Below are positions 7,076 through 17,643 of a stretch of 64,000 nt of DNA, piece by piece. The DNA comes from Haliea salexigens DSM 19537 (lineage in GTDB: Bacteria > Pseudomonadota > Gammaproteobacteria > Pseudomonadales > Halieaceae). The stretch covers positions 124,001 to 188,000 of the forward strand of contig NZ_AUHJ01000008.1 in assembly GCF_000423125.1 (NCBI RefSeq). The letters are read 5' to 3'. The position numbers and the translations under genes were made by a program. Position 1 is the stretch's first letter, and each line of letters begins with the position of its first letter. The notes under the pieces were generated by a model. That model saw only the letters and a program-made list of their open reading frames with translations. It had not been told where the DNA came from and made no database searches.

Positions 7076-8287
7076 GTGAGCTTGACAGGCAAGGCGGCGA
7101 TTGTGGGCTGTGCCCAATATCGGCCGGAAAAATACACAACTGCGCCACAGATGTTTCACCTTGAGCAGATGGCGGACCTGGCTCGCATGGCATTGATTGA
7201 CGCCGGGCTTGCGCTGCAGGACATCGACGGCCTGGCGGTGAACGGCGCGCACTTCAACGAGGCCACTGCCTTCGTGCCAGCGGTGGTGGCAGAGTACCTG
7301 GGGTTGCAGGTTGGCTTCGCCGAGACTGTGGACCTTGGCGGTACCAGTGCCGTAGCCATGGCCTGGCGCGCCGCCGCCGCCATTCAGCTCGGGCTGTGCC
7401 GCGCTGTTCTCTGCGTGATACCCGGGCGCCTGACGCCGCCGGACCCGGACGCCGACCCTGCCGCCTTCGCGGCGGCAATGCAGCTGGGCGGCCACAGCCA
7501 GCGCTTTGGAGCGCCCGAGGCGGAGTTCGACCTGCCGTACGGACACATGGGCCAGAATACCGGCTACGCCATGATCGCCCAGCAGTATGCACACCGCTAC
7601 GGCTACGACGTCGCCGCCATGGCGGGTATCGCGGTGGCCCAACGCAGCAACGCGCAGGCCAACCCGGATGCGCTGTTCCATGGCCAGCCCATCACCGTGG
7701 ACGATGTACTGAACAGCAAGGTGGTGGCAGACCCACTGCATATTCTTGAAATCGTCATGCCCGTTGCCGGGGGTGCCGCTTTTATCGTCGCCGCCGACGA
7801 CCTGGCGCGCGATTGCCGCCACCGGCCCGTGCGCATTCGCGGTTGTGGCGAACAGCTGGACTTCAAGTCACCCAGTTACGCCCGGGACATGACCGTGACC
7901 CCGATTGCCCGCGCGGCACAGCGCGCTTTCGGTATGGCGGGGCTGACGCCCGCCGATATGGACATGGCGCAAATCTACGACTGCTACACCATCACCGTGT
8001 TGCTGAGCCTGGAAGATGCCGGGTTCTGCACCAAGGGTGAAGGCATGGCGTTTCTGCGCGAGCACGATCTCACCTGGCGCGGCGACTTTCCCCTCAATAC
8101 CCACGGTGGCCAGCTGTCCTTCGGCCAGGCAGGCGCGGCCGGGGGTATGTCGCAACTGATAGAAGCGGTCACCCAGATTCGCGGCGATGCCGGTGAGCGC
8201 CAGCTGCGTCAACACGATACCGCCTTCGTCTCCGGCACGGGTGGCGTGATGAGTGAGCAGGGTGCATTGATCCTGACAGGAGCCTGA
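7076..8287 (+). CDS. Thiolase-fold protein (SCP-x/Ltp2-like), probably lacking the nucleophilic cysteine
   Basis: A 403-residue protein starting at GTG 7076 behind GGAGGGGA; the upstream extension to 6776 is intergenic. Thiolase-like features are KAAIVGCAQ at the N-terminus, AQIYDCYTITVLLSLED and NTHGGQLSFGQAGAAGGMSQL near the C-terminus, and the closing GTGGVMSEQGALILTG. At the position of the thiolase nucleophile (normally C-x-S/T-G) it reads VDLGGTSAVAMAW, with no cysteine. This pattern is seen in thiolase-like lipid-transfer proteins and Ltp2-type aldolases that work with a DUF35 partner, and a DUF35 gene follows by 2 bases. An acyl-CoA or steroid side-chain substrate is inferred, not shown. 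Confidence 0.75.
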   Translation: MSLTGKAAIVGCAQYRPEKYTTAPQMFHLEQMADLARMALIDAGLALQDIDGLAVNGAHFNEATAFVPAVVAEYLGLQVGFAETVDLGGTSAVAMAWRAAAAIQLGLCRAVLCVIPGRLTPPDPDADPAAFAAAMQLGGHSQRFGAPEAEFDLPYGHMGQNTGYAMIAQQYAHRYGYDVAAMAGIAVAQRSNAQANPDALFHGQPITVDDVLNSKVVADPLHILEIVMPVAGGAAFIVAADDLARDCRHRPVRIRGCGEQLDFKSPSYARDMTVTPIARAAQRAFGMAGLTPADMDMAQIYDCYTITVLLSLEDAGFCTKGEGMAFLREHDLTWRGDFPLNTHGGQLSFGQAGAAGGMSQLIEAVTQIRGDAGERQLRQHDTAFVSGTGGVMSEQGALILTGA

Positions 8288-8289
8288 AG

Positions 8290-8691
8290 ATGAACGCTAT
8301 GATCCCCCGGCCCACCGACATTAGCCGGCCATTCTGGGATGGACTGCGCGAGCAACGCATTCTCATCCCGCGCTGCCAGCGTTGCCGCGGCTGGGTCTTT
8401 TATCCGCGCCGCCACTGCACACATTGCGCCTCTCACGACCTGGCCTGGACGCCAGTATCCGGCGCGGCAACCCTGTGCTCCTTCACTATCGCGCGGGTCC
8501 CCACGCTGCCCGGGTTCGCCGGCCCCGAGCTGCAGAACCTCGCCATCGTCACGTTCAGCGAGGGGTTCAACATGAACAGCGCACTGACCGGCGTGACGCC
8601 GGATGACATGTGTATCGGTATGCCACTACGCCCGGTGTTTGACGTGATGGACGACGCAGGTCACGCGCGCCTGTTGTTCACGGCGGCCTGA
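8290..8691 (+). CDS. DUF35/OB-fold protein with zinc ribbon, partner of the thiolase-like protein
   Basis: A 133-residue protein starting at ATG 8290, 2 bases after the thiolase-like stop. An N-terminal helix (SRPFWDGLREQRI) is followed by a rubredoxin-like zinc ribbon with C29-x2-C32 and C43-x2-C46, then an OB-fold region (GAATLCSFTIARVP ... LAIVTFSEG). Such proteins form complexes with thiolase-fold or hydratase partners and are thought to help bind acyl-CoA substrates. Adjacency and the matching family pair argue for a heteromeric enzyme. Confidence 0.85.
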   Translation: MNAMIPRPTDISRPFWDGLREQRILIPRCQRCRGWVFYPRRHCTHCASHDLAWTPVSGAATLCSFTIARVPTLPGFAGPELQNLAIVTFSEGFNMNSALTGVTPDDMCIGMPLRPVFDVMDDAGHARLLFTAA

Positions 8692-8692
8692 G

Positions 8693-9466
8693 CTAGACCG
8701 ACAAACCCGCGCTGCTGCCGAGCAGCGCATCGACCGCCTGCCACAGCAGACGCAAGGCCAATACTGTCAGCACAACATTAAGCAGACGGCTGAAACGCCG
8801 ATCACTGACAGTGCCCAGCAGACGCACGCCGAGCCAAGTGCCCGCAAAGCCCGCGGCGATCATGGCCAGGGCGAACGCCAACCAGTCGCGAAAAATAAAA
8901 CCAGCGGTGCCGAACACCAGCAACTTGGGCGCGTGTTGCAGCACCATGGCAAGCGCAAAGGTCGCCACCGTGCGGTAGCGGTCTGTCTGGGTCTGCTTCA
9001 CGAAGGCGGCCACGAGAGGCCCAGTAGCACCGACAAACAGGCTGGCGAAGCTGGTGAGGGCGGCGGCGGCAAAAGTGCCCGTGGCCCCCAGCGCGGCGCG
9101 GGGCAGGGGCGGGCCCCAACAGAGGTACAGCACGAACAGGCCAATGCTGAGCTGCCAGATCGCAGGAGGCAAGGTGACCAGCAGCAGGGCGCCCGCCAGT
9201 ACACCCAGGGCAACACCCGGCGCGAATGCGCGCAGCAAGCGCCAATCGATATGGCGCCAGGTGAGTGCGGCGCGTCCACCGTTGGAGCCGAGCTGGATGA
9301 GACCGTGCACGGGGATGATGATGGCGGGCGGCAACCACAGTGAGAGCAGCAACAGCAGCAGTACGCCACCGCCGGCACCCAGCGTTGCGGTCAAGAGTGA
9401 CGTCAGGGTGGAGCAACCCAGTAGCAGGACGGTTGTGGCAACATCGAGCCCGGGGGGAATGATCAC
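8693..9466 (-). CDS. TauE/SafE-family membrane permease
   Basis: A 257-residue, very hydrophobic protein with about eight membrane segments and the internal duplication typical of TauE/SafE (DUF81) permeases: LTATLGAGGGVLLLLLLSLWLP in the first half and ASLFVGATGPLVAAF in the second. Members export or import sulfonates, sulfite or related anions; the substrate here cannot be told. The GTG start at 9466 overlaps the MOSC gene stop as GTGA, so the two are translationally coupled. It converges on the DUF35 gene with 1 base between stops. Confidence 0.85.
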   Translation of the reverse strand: MIIPPGLDVATTVLLLGCSTLTSLLTATLGAGGGVLLLLLLSLWLPPAIIIPVHGLIQLGSNGGRAALTWRHIDWRLLRAFAPGVALGVLAGALLLVTLPPAIWQLSIGLFVLYLCWGPPLPRAALGATGTFAAAALTSFASLFVGATGPLVAAFVKQTQTDRYRTVATFALAMVLQHAPKLLVFGTAGFIFRDWLAFALAMIAAGFAGTWLGVRLLGTVSDRRFSRLLNVVLTVLALRLLWQAVDALLGSSAGLSV

Positions 9467-9951
9467 GTCAGCTGCAGGGTGCCCTGTGCGGGTGCAGGCG
9501 CAAACCGGCCCTGTTGCCCCACCTCCAGTGCGCCATCACTCAACACGCGACAACACACCCCCCCTCGCCAGTCTGGCCTGAGCGCCGCCTGCAGCCCCTG
9601 ACAGGCGGCGTCCATGCGCCGGCACGGGTCCGTCTCGCGGGTTATCTCCAGGGTCAGGCTGCCAAAATGCAGCAGTTGGCCCACCGTCTCCGGCCCGAAC
9701 ACCATACCACTTACCAGAAGGTTGGCGCGGCGCTGTGTCCAGGGGAGCAGGGTACCGAGTTCCGCACAGGCCGCTTCCCAGCTTTCCAGGCTGAGCACGG
9801 TGACCTGCCGTTTGCCGGGGCGGCCACGGGCGTCACCCTGGACACCGGCGAGACAAGTGACAGGGGCGCTGGGTATGGTTGCCATCGGTGCGCCGGACCG
9901 CGCGCGAATGGCAATACCGCGAACCTCGATTGGCGTTGTAGTCGCAGTCAT
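9463..9951 (-). CDS. MOSC-domain protein
   Basis: A 162-residue protein from ATG 9951 (GGGAG ribosome site); the longer frame to 10158 runs into the end of gyrB. The MOSC pattern is visible: GVQGDARGRPGKRQVTVLS, then RRANLLVSGM and the C-terminal CRRMDAACQGLQAAL. Here the MOSC cysteine may be the C of DPCRRMD. MOSC proteins resemble the C-terminal domain of molybdenum cofactor sulfurase and bind or handle sulfur and molybdenum cofactor adducts. Coupling to a TauE-type anion permease hints at sulfur-compound handling. Confidence 0.8.
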   Translation of the reverse strand: MTATTTPIEVRGIAIRARSGAPMATIPSAPVTCLAGVQGDARGRPGKRQVTVLSLESWEAACAELGTLLPWTQRRANLLVSGMVFGPETVGQLLHFGSLTLEITRETDPCRRMDAACQGLQAALRPDWRGGVCCRVLSDGALEVGQQGRFAPAPAQGTLQLT

Positions 9952-9992
9952 GGGTGCTCCCGTGTTGGTCCCACCAGCCGCGGGGTGGGCCG

Positions 9993-12431
<2,439 letters not shown>

Positions 12432-12576
12432 CTACCGACGCGCCAATGCGCACTCGGCTTATAATTTCGACGCCGGATCCCGATCCCGTTGCGCGCCGCT
12501 TTGAACCCGTAACTCCAGCCCTGCGCGACCTCGCGGAATCCAGATCGCCCGCGCCCCGGGGAGCGGAGCTTTCGAT

Positions 12577-13683
12577 CTAACTCGCAGCAACCGACTTCAG
12601 CGAAACACTGCCCTGTTCCACGTGGAACATCAGGGGCTTTACGCCATCAGGCCACATACCCGCAAGGTCGGAGGCATCGACGCAGGTGATGAACACCTGC
12701 GCCTGCAGCGCCGTAAGCGCCTCGCAAACCTGCCTGCAGTGCTGTGCATCCAGCTCCGACGGCAAATCATCCACGAGGTATACGCATCCCCGTGGCTGTG
12801 CCTCGGACATAATTTGCCCTTGAGCCAGCTTCAGGCCGCACACCACCAGCTTTTGCTGGCCCCGCGACAAGGTTTCCGCCGCTGAATACCCAGACACCGT
12901 AACACGAAGGTCAGCACGCTGGGGGCCGACATGCGTGTACCCTTGCTCTCGGTCGGCGACCTCACTGGCAGCGAGGGCCGCCGCATACGCAAGTGACTTA
13001 TCCCACCCCTTGCGATAACGCAACTCCAAGCCCTCCAGCGCGGGCGAAAGTTCGGACATGATCGCCCGAAACCGCGGCGCGAGCGCCTCAAAGTAAGCCT
13101 GCCTGAACGCGTGAATCTGTTCACCGGAGGTGGCCAACTCACGGGTCCATACCGACAACTCGGACTGCTCCAGTTTACCACGCCGCAAGAGCTTGTTGCG
13201 CTGTTTTACGCACCGCTGAAATCGCTGCCATTCAGAAAAAAAGCGTTGTTCCACGTGGAACACACCCCAGTTCAGGAACTGGCGGCGCGCGGCAGGGCTA
13301 CCCGTGAGCAAGTCAAAGGACGCGGCGTTCAACACCTGGAGGGGTAAATGGGCAACCAGCTCCGCGACCGACCGTACTTTTTCACCCGCTAGTTTGATCT
13401 GTAACTCACCGCTGACATCGCGCTGCACGGCAACCGCGGCGCGCTGACCCGCAGTGGAGAACTCGGTAACCCCATACACCGTGCAACGTTGCTCACCGTG
13501 GGCAACCAGAGTGCGGGGTGTGCCGGTGCGAAAGCTGCGCGACATGCCCAGCATGTGCACAGACTCCAGAATACTCGTTTTGCCACTACCGTTGGGACCG
13601 AAGAATATATTGACCTGTCCCAGCTCGCGGAGCGCGACCTGGGACAGATTTCGGATATGGTGAATCTGCAGCTGGGTTAACAA
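12577..13683 (-). CDS. recF: DNA replication and repair protein RecF
   Basis: A 368-residue ABC-type ATPase of the SMC/RecF group. Walker A is FFGPNGSGKTSILES (around residues 28-42), the signature is ETLSRGQQKLVVCGLKLAQ and Walker B is CVYLVDDLPSELD. RecF loads RecA onto gapped DNA with RecO and RecR. The start is 9 bases after dnaN, so cotranscription is expected. The coding sequence contains two perfect parS sites, an extra constraint on its codons: both encode the same VPRGT-like reading around TTCCACGTGGAA. Confidence 0.97.
   Translation of the reverse strand: MLTQLQIHHIRNLSQVALRELGQVNIFFGPNGSGKTSILESVHMLGMSRSFRTGTPRTLVAHGEQRCTVYGVTEFSTAGQRAAVAVQRDVSGELQIKLAGEKVRSVAELVAHLPLQVLNAASFDLLTGSPAARRQFLNWGVFHVEQRFFSEWQRFQRCVKQRNKLLRRGKLEQSELSVWTRELATSGEQIHAFRQAYFEALAPRFRAIMSELSPALEGLELRYRKGWDKSLAYAAALAASEVADREQGYTHVGPQRADLRVTVSGYSAAETLSRGQQKLVVCGLKLAQGQIMSEAQPRGCVYLVDDLPSELDAQHCRQVCEALTALQAQVFITCVDASDLAGMWPDGVKPLMFHVEQGSVSLKSVAAS
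12614..12629. promoter_or_regulatory. parS: parS centromere site 1
   Basis: TGTTCCACGTGGAACA is a perfect 16-bp palindrome identical to the bacterial parS consensus bound by ParB. It lies inside the 3' end of recF, about 10 kb from parAB and 4 kb from the dnaA-rpmH gap. ParB would nucleate and spread here to drive origin segregation. Confidence 0.93.
13247..13262. promoter_or_regulatory. parS: parS centromere site 2
   Basis: A second copy of TGTTCCACGTGGAACA, also a perfect palindrome and also within recF, 633 bp from the first. Two identical 16-mers this close cannot be chance; together they form the ParB loading region. Confidence 0.93.
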
Positions 13684-13692
13684 AAACGCCTT

Positions 13693-14799
13693 TTACAACC
13701 GCATGGGCATAACAACGTAGAGCGAATCGCCGTCTTCCGATTCCTCCAGCAATGCGCTGCTGTTCGGGTCAGAGAGCGAAAGTTTGACTTGCTCACCGCT
13801 GAGCACGCCCAGTACGTCTAGCAGGTAGCTGACGTTGAAGCCTATCTCTACCGAATCACCCTGGTAATCAACGGATACCTGTTCCTCCGCCTGTTCCTGC
13901 TCAGGGTTGTTGGCGACGATTTCGATGACGTCGGGGGCGACCTTCAAGCGCACACCGCGGTATTTCTCGTTGGAGAGAATCGCGGTGCGGGTAAAGGCCT
14001 GTCGCAGCTCCAGGCGCGAACCCAACACGATCTTGTCGGCCGCGCGGGGAAGTACACGCTCGTAGTCGGGGAACTTCCCATCGACCAGCTTCGATGTGAA
14101 GGTGAAGCCGTCGGTGGTGGCTCGCAGGTGATTGCTGCCCAGCACCATCGCGATGTCCTGGTCTTCTTCGAGGAGGAGACGCGACAACTCAAGCACGCCC
14201 TTGCGCGGGAGGATGACCTGGGTGTCCTCGTCCACTGGAACGGGGGAGGGCAGAGTGCACATTGCAAGCCGATGCCCGTCGGTGGCGACCACGCGCAAGC
14301 GACCACCCTTGAGTTCCAGCAGCATCCCGTTCAAGTAATAGCGTACATCCTGCTGTGCCATCGCGAACGCGGTACGGTCAATCAGGCGCCGCAATTGACC
14401 CTGCTTGACGGTAAACCGGTGCGTACCAACACCTTCTTCGACGGCGGGAAACTCTCTGGCGGGTAGCGTGGACAAAGTGAAGCGGCTGCGCCCGGAGCGC
14501 ACCGTCACCTTGCCGTCTTCAACGGTGAACTGTATTTCGCTGCCTTCCGGCAGCGACTTGCAGATATCCACCAGCTTGCGGGCCGGTACGGTGACTTCGC
14601 CTGGCGCAGAGACCGGGGACGGCAGTGCTACGCGCCCCACCAGTTCAACTTCCAGGTCGGTCCCTGTGAGTGACAACTGGTCACCTTCCAACACCATCAA
14701 CACGTTGGACAGAATCGGCAGCGTCTGTCTCCGCTCAACCACACCGGCAACCAGGTTAAGGGGCTTGAGCAATGCATCCCGTGAAATCGAGAACTTCAT
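13693..14799 (-). CDS. dnaN: DNA polymerase III beta sliding clamp
   Basis: A 368-residue protein (366 in E. coli) beginning MKFSISRDALLKPLNLVAGVVERR, the typical clamp N-terminus, and ending MPMRL, the usual C-terminal tail that lies in the partner-binding cleft. Three repeated clamp domains are expected. The dimer encircles DNA and tethers polymerases, MutS, Hda and others. It follows dnaA by 25 bases on the same strand. Confidence 0.98.
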   Translation of the reverse strand: MKFSISRDALLKPLNLVAGVVERRQTLPILSNVLMVLEGDQLSLTGTDLEVELVGRVALPSPVSAPGEVTVPARKLVDICKSLPEGSEIQFTVEDGKVTVRSGRSRFTLSTLPAREFPAVEEGVGTHRFTVKQGQLRRLIDRTAFAMAQQDVRYYLNGMLLELKGGRLRVVATDGHRLAMCTLPSPVPVDEDTQVILPRKGVLELSRLLLEEDQDIAMVLGSNHLRATTDGFTFTSKLVDGKFPDYERVLPRAADKIVLGSRLELRQAFTRTAILSNEKYRGVRLKVAPDVIEIVANNPEQEQAEEQVSVDYQGDSVEIGFNVSYLLDVLGVLSGEQVKLSLSDPNSSALLEESEDGDSLYVVMPMRL

Positions 14800-14824
14800 A
14801 AATCCAGGTTCCTTCCGTACGCGC

Positions 14825-16315
14825 CTACGTCGTGAGTGAGCGCAGCAAGTTTTTGTAATCTTCCCGAATATCAGAGTTGGTTTCGCGAAGTTCCTTTATT
14901 TTACGGCATGCGTGCAATACTGTCGTGTGGTCTCTGCCACCAAAACTATCGCCGATTTCCGGCAGGCTGTGGTTGGTCAGTTCCTTGGCCAGCGCCATAG
15001 CCACCTGCCGTGGCCGTGCCACCGAACGGCTGCGACGCCGCGACATGAGGTCGGCAACCTTGATCTTGTAATACTCTGCGACCGTGCGCTGGATGTTATC
15101 CAGGCTGACTTGCTTGTCCTGCAGTGCCAGCAAATCCTTGAGGCTCTCCTTGACCAGGTCAACATCGACCGGCCGACCGGTGAAGTTAGCGCTCGCTATC
15201 ACTCTTTTAAGCGCGCCCTCAAGCTCCCTCACATTGGAACGAATACGCTGGGCGATAAAGAAGGCGGCATCCGGGGGCAGGATAATGCGCGACTGGGCGG
15301 CCTTGTTCATGAGAATCGCGACACGGGTTTCCAGCTCGGGTGGCTCGACAGCCACGGTGAGCCCCCAACCAAACCGCGACTTCAGGCGCTCTTCAAGGCC
15401 GTCTATTTCCTTGGGGTAGCGGTCGCAGGTGAGGATCATCTGCTGACCCCCTTCAAGCAGGGCATTGAAGGTGTGGAAGAACTCTTCCTGGGAGCGATCC
15501 TTCTTGGCAAAGAACTGGATATCGTCGATCAACAGGGCATCAACCGAGCGGTAATAGCGCTTGAAGTCGCTGATCGCATTCAGTTGCAGTGCCTTCACCA
15601 TGTCCGCTACGAAACGCTCGGAATGCAGGTACACCACCTTGGCCTCGGGGTTCTGGTGCTTCAGTGCATTACCGACAGCATGCATCAGGTGGGTTTTACC
15701 CAGGCCCACACCTCCGTAAAGGAACAGGGGGTTATAGGCCTCACCCGGGTTTTCAGCCACCTGGCGCGCCGCCGCCAGAGCAAGCTGGTTGGATTTGCCT
15801 TCCACGAAATTGTCGAAGGTATAAGTGTCTACCAGGTTCTGCTGCTGTGTGTCATCCGGGGCCGACCGACCGCGCAGGGCAGGCGCCGCCAGGCCAAACT
15901 CCTGTCGCGGTGACTGTGGCGCAACCGCCTGCATTCTCGGCGCCGCTACACTGCGCAGCGCGGTGGCACCGCCACTCACCGCATAGCCGGATACTGCCGG
16001 CGCCACAAAAGCATTATCACTGTCGACGGCGCTGCGCGCTGGCTGCACCGCGCGAGCCTGTTCAAGATCCCGACCCTGACCAATTTCCAGCGCCAACCGG
16101 GGCACCTCGGCAGGCGCGATCTGTTGCAATAGCTCCCTGATCCGCGGCGCAAACTTGTCGCTGACAAAATCCTTAATGAATCGGTTGGGCGCAAACAGTG
16201 TCAGTTGTTGACCGTCCTGGCTGCTCTGCAGCGGGCGAATCCAGGTGTTGAACTGCTGGCTTGGCAACTCGTCCTGAAGACGACTGATACACTGCTGCCA
16301 TATGACGTCTGGCAA
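14825..16315 (-). CDS. dnaA: Chromosomal replication initiator DnaA
   Basis: A 496-residue protein with all four domains: domain I ([21 protein letters not shown]), a variable domain II rich in Ala/Pro/Gln (about residues 90-150), the AAA+ domain III with [16 protein letters not shown] and LLIDDIQFF, and domain IV with the DnaA signature [13 protein letters not shown]. The start is TTG 16315 with a GGGGAG ribosome site 6 bases upstream. The long domain II makes it longer than the E. coli protein (467). A consensus DnaA box lies about 135 bp upstream, so autoregulation is likely. Confidence 0.98.
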   Translation of the reverse strand: MPDVIWQQCISRLQDELPSQQFNTWIRPLQSSQDGQQLTLFAPNRFIKDFVSDKFAPRIRELLQQIAPAEVPRLALEIGQGRDLEQARAVQPARSAVDSDNAFVAPAVSGYAVSGGATALRSVAAPRMQAVAPQSPRQEFGLAAPALRGRSAPDDTQQQNLVDTYTFDNFVEGKSNQLALAAARQVAENPGEAYNPLFLYGGVGLGKTHLMHAVGNALKHQNPEAKVVYLHSERFVADMVKALQLNAISDFKRYYRSVDALLIDDIQFFAKKDRSQEEFFHTFNALLEGGQQMILTCDRYPKEIDGLEERLKSRFGWGLTVAVEPPELETRVAILMNKAAQSRIILPPDAAFFIAQRIRSNVRELEGALKRVIASANFTGRPVDVDLVKESLKDLLALQDKQVSLDNIQRTVAEYYKIKVADLMSRRRSRSVARPRQVAMALAKELTNHSLPEIGDSFGGRDHTTVLHACRKIKELRETNSDIREDYKNLLRSLTT

Positions 16316-16449
16316 AATACTCCCCTTTGAAGGCCCTTAACTGACCCTCACAACAACTTACTCGCAAATCGCGCGGCGTGTATCCGCGCGTTGGTGGCAC
16401 TTCGGGCTTTTCGATCCCGATGCCGAGATAATACTCTCCCACGGGTGAG

Positions 16450-16458
16450 TTATCCACA
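16450..16458 (+). promoter_or_regulatory. Consensus DnaA box
   Basis: TTATCCACA, the strongest DnaA-binding 9-mer, at the left edge of the AT-rich stretch and upstream of the dnaA start. It may act in both initiation and dnaA autoregulation. Confidence 0.85.
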
Positions 16459-16568
16459 CCTCAACGCGTTTTTTTTAAAACCAATTTATTCTTATAAATC
16501 ATATACTTAATAAATATATGCCTATTTTTTAGGCGCAGTTTATGAATCGTTAATGTGAATACATGATC

Positions 16569-16577
16569 TGTGTATAA
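16569..16577 (-). promoter_or_regulatory. DnaA box, R2-like
   Basis: The minus strand reads TTATACACA, a full match to the relaxed DnaA consensus, at the right edge of the AT-rich stretch. Confidence 0.75.
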
Positions 16578-16706
16578 CCTGTGCGTATCTTTGGGGCAAC
16601 GTGTGCGCTGTTTACTACAAAGCCCGCCACCACTGGCTTTCACAGCTCGCTCTGGGGCCCGCATCAGAGCGGTTATCAGGCGTGAAAATAAAGCTGCAGG
16701 TGAACA

Positions 16707-16735
16707 TTGAATTCAGGGCGCCCTTTCTCTAGAAT
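16707..16735 (+). promoter_or_regulatory. Sigma-70 promoter of rpmH-rnpA
   Basis: TTGAAT (16707-16712), a 17-bp spacer and TAGAAT (16730-16735) give a near-consensus promoter about 110 bp upstream of rpmH. It would drive the rpmH-rnpA-yidD-yidC unit. Confidence 0.75.
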
Positions 16736-16844
16736 ACCCAACCTTTTTGCGGCCCGGTACTCCACCGTGCTTGCCGTGCAGCACCATCCACGGGGCAGGC
16801 GGAGAATCAGCCTTCTATTTATTACTTCCTACTGGAACAGAGTC

Positions 16845-16979
16845 ATGAAGAGAACATTTCAGCCCAGCGTCCTGAAGCGCAAGCGCACCCACGGCTTCCG
16901 CTCCCGCATGGCCACCAAGAACGGTCGCCTGGTACTCAGCCGCCGTCGTGCGAAAGGCCGCAAGCGCCTGTCTGCCTGA
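16845..16979 (+). CDS. rpmH: 50S ribosomal protein L34
   Basis: A 44-residue, highly basic protein: [20 protein letters not shown] and the closing [12 protein letters not shown] are the L34 pattern at full family length. The longer frame from 16707 would start in the promoter and is rejected. L34 is a small protein of the large ribosomal subunit. It is the first gene of the rpmH-rnpA-yidD-yidC unit, which couples ribosome, RNase P and membrane insertion functions in most bacteria. Confidence 0.98.
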   Translation: MKRTFQPSVLKRKRTHGFRSRMATKNGRLVLSRRRAKGRKRLSA

Positions 16980-16994
16980 TGCCGGAGAGCCTTT

Positions 16995-17399
16995 GTGGGC
17001 GCAGCCACTGAGAGCGAACCGACACCTGCGGCTTTCGGCAAATGCCGGCGCCTGTTGAATGCGGCCCATTATCGGGCCGTTTTCGATGGAGCCACAGTGA
17101 AAGCTTCGCATCGAAACCTGCTACTATTGGCGCGTCCCGCGGACGGAGCAAAGAGCCGGCTGGGGTTGGTGATTGCCAAGAAGAACGTGCGCAAGGCTGC
17201 GCAACGCAATCGCATCAAACGCGTTGTGCGGGAATCATTCAGGCACCTGCCCGCTACAGCCCAGCCTCTTGATATCGTCTTTCTGGCGCGCCGCGGCCTG
17301 GACGATCTGGATAACGCTTCACTGTTCGCCACGCTGGAAGCACAATGGCAAAAGCTGTCACGACACACCGCCACCGCCCCACGGGCGCGAGACCACTGA
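16995..17399 (+). CDS. rnpA: Ribonuclease P protein component
   Basis: A 134-residue basic protein starting at GTG 16995, with GGAG 8 bases upstream and 15 bases after rpmH. The RNase P protein core is evident: [13 protein letters not shown] at the N-terminus and the RNA-binding RNR motif in [23 protein letters not shown]. It binds the RNase P RNA and aids 5' maturation of tRNAs. The C-terminus is slightly longer than in E. coli (119 residues). Its stop overlaps the yidD start (TGATG). Confidence 0.96.
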   Translation: MGAATESEPTPAAFGKCRRLLNAAHYRAVFDGATVKASHRNLLLLARPADGAKSRLGLVIAKKNVRKAAQRNRIKRVVRESFRHLPATAQPLDIVFLARRGLDDLDNASLFATLEAQWQKLSRHTATAPRARDH

Positions 17400-17626
17400 T
17401 GCGTCGTCTTTTTATTGCCCTGATCTCCCTGTACCGGTATGCCATCAGCCCATTTCTGGGCAATCACTGCCGATTCTATCCGAGCTGCTCGCACTACGCT
17501 CAGGAAGCCATCGAATTGCACGGCGTGGTGCGGGGCTCCTGCCTCACGCTGCGCCGGCTTGGCAAATGCCACCCCTGGCATGAGGGCGGCGCCGACCCGG
17601 TGCCGCCCTGCAAGCACACTCACTGA
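17399..17626 (+). CDS. yidD: Membrane protein insertion efficiency factor YidD
   Basis: A 75-residue protein from ATG 17399, sharing one base with the rnpA stop; the frame extending upstream lies inside rnpA. It shows the family pattern [20 protein letters not shown] with a following SHYAQEAI and GGADPVPP near the end. An amphipathic N-terminal helix associates it with the inner membrane, where it assists YidC-dependent insertion. The position between rnpA and yidC is the classic one. Confidence 0.95.
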   Translation: MRRLFIALISLYRYAISPFLGNHCRFYPSCSHYAQEAIELHGVVRGSCLTLRRLGKCHPWHEGGADPVPPCKHTH

Positions 17627-17643
17627 CAAAGCTGATACCCGCT

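Larger units (their letters stand above)
16316..16844. other. oriC: Candidate chromosomal origin (oriC) between dnaA and rpmH
   Basis: This 529-bp gap separates the divergent dnaA and rpmH transcription units. It has a perfect DnaA box TTATCCACA at 16450-16458 and TTATACACA on the minus strand at 16569-16577. Between them is a strongly AT-rich stretch (about 16466-16545, with T8 and ATATACTTAATAAATATAT) that would serve as unwinding element. The same location hosts oriC in Pseudomonas. Few other clear boxes are visible. The right part carries the rpmH promoter. Confidence 0.7.
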
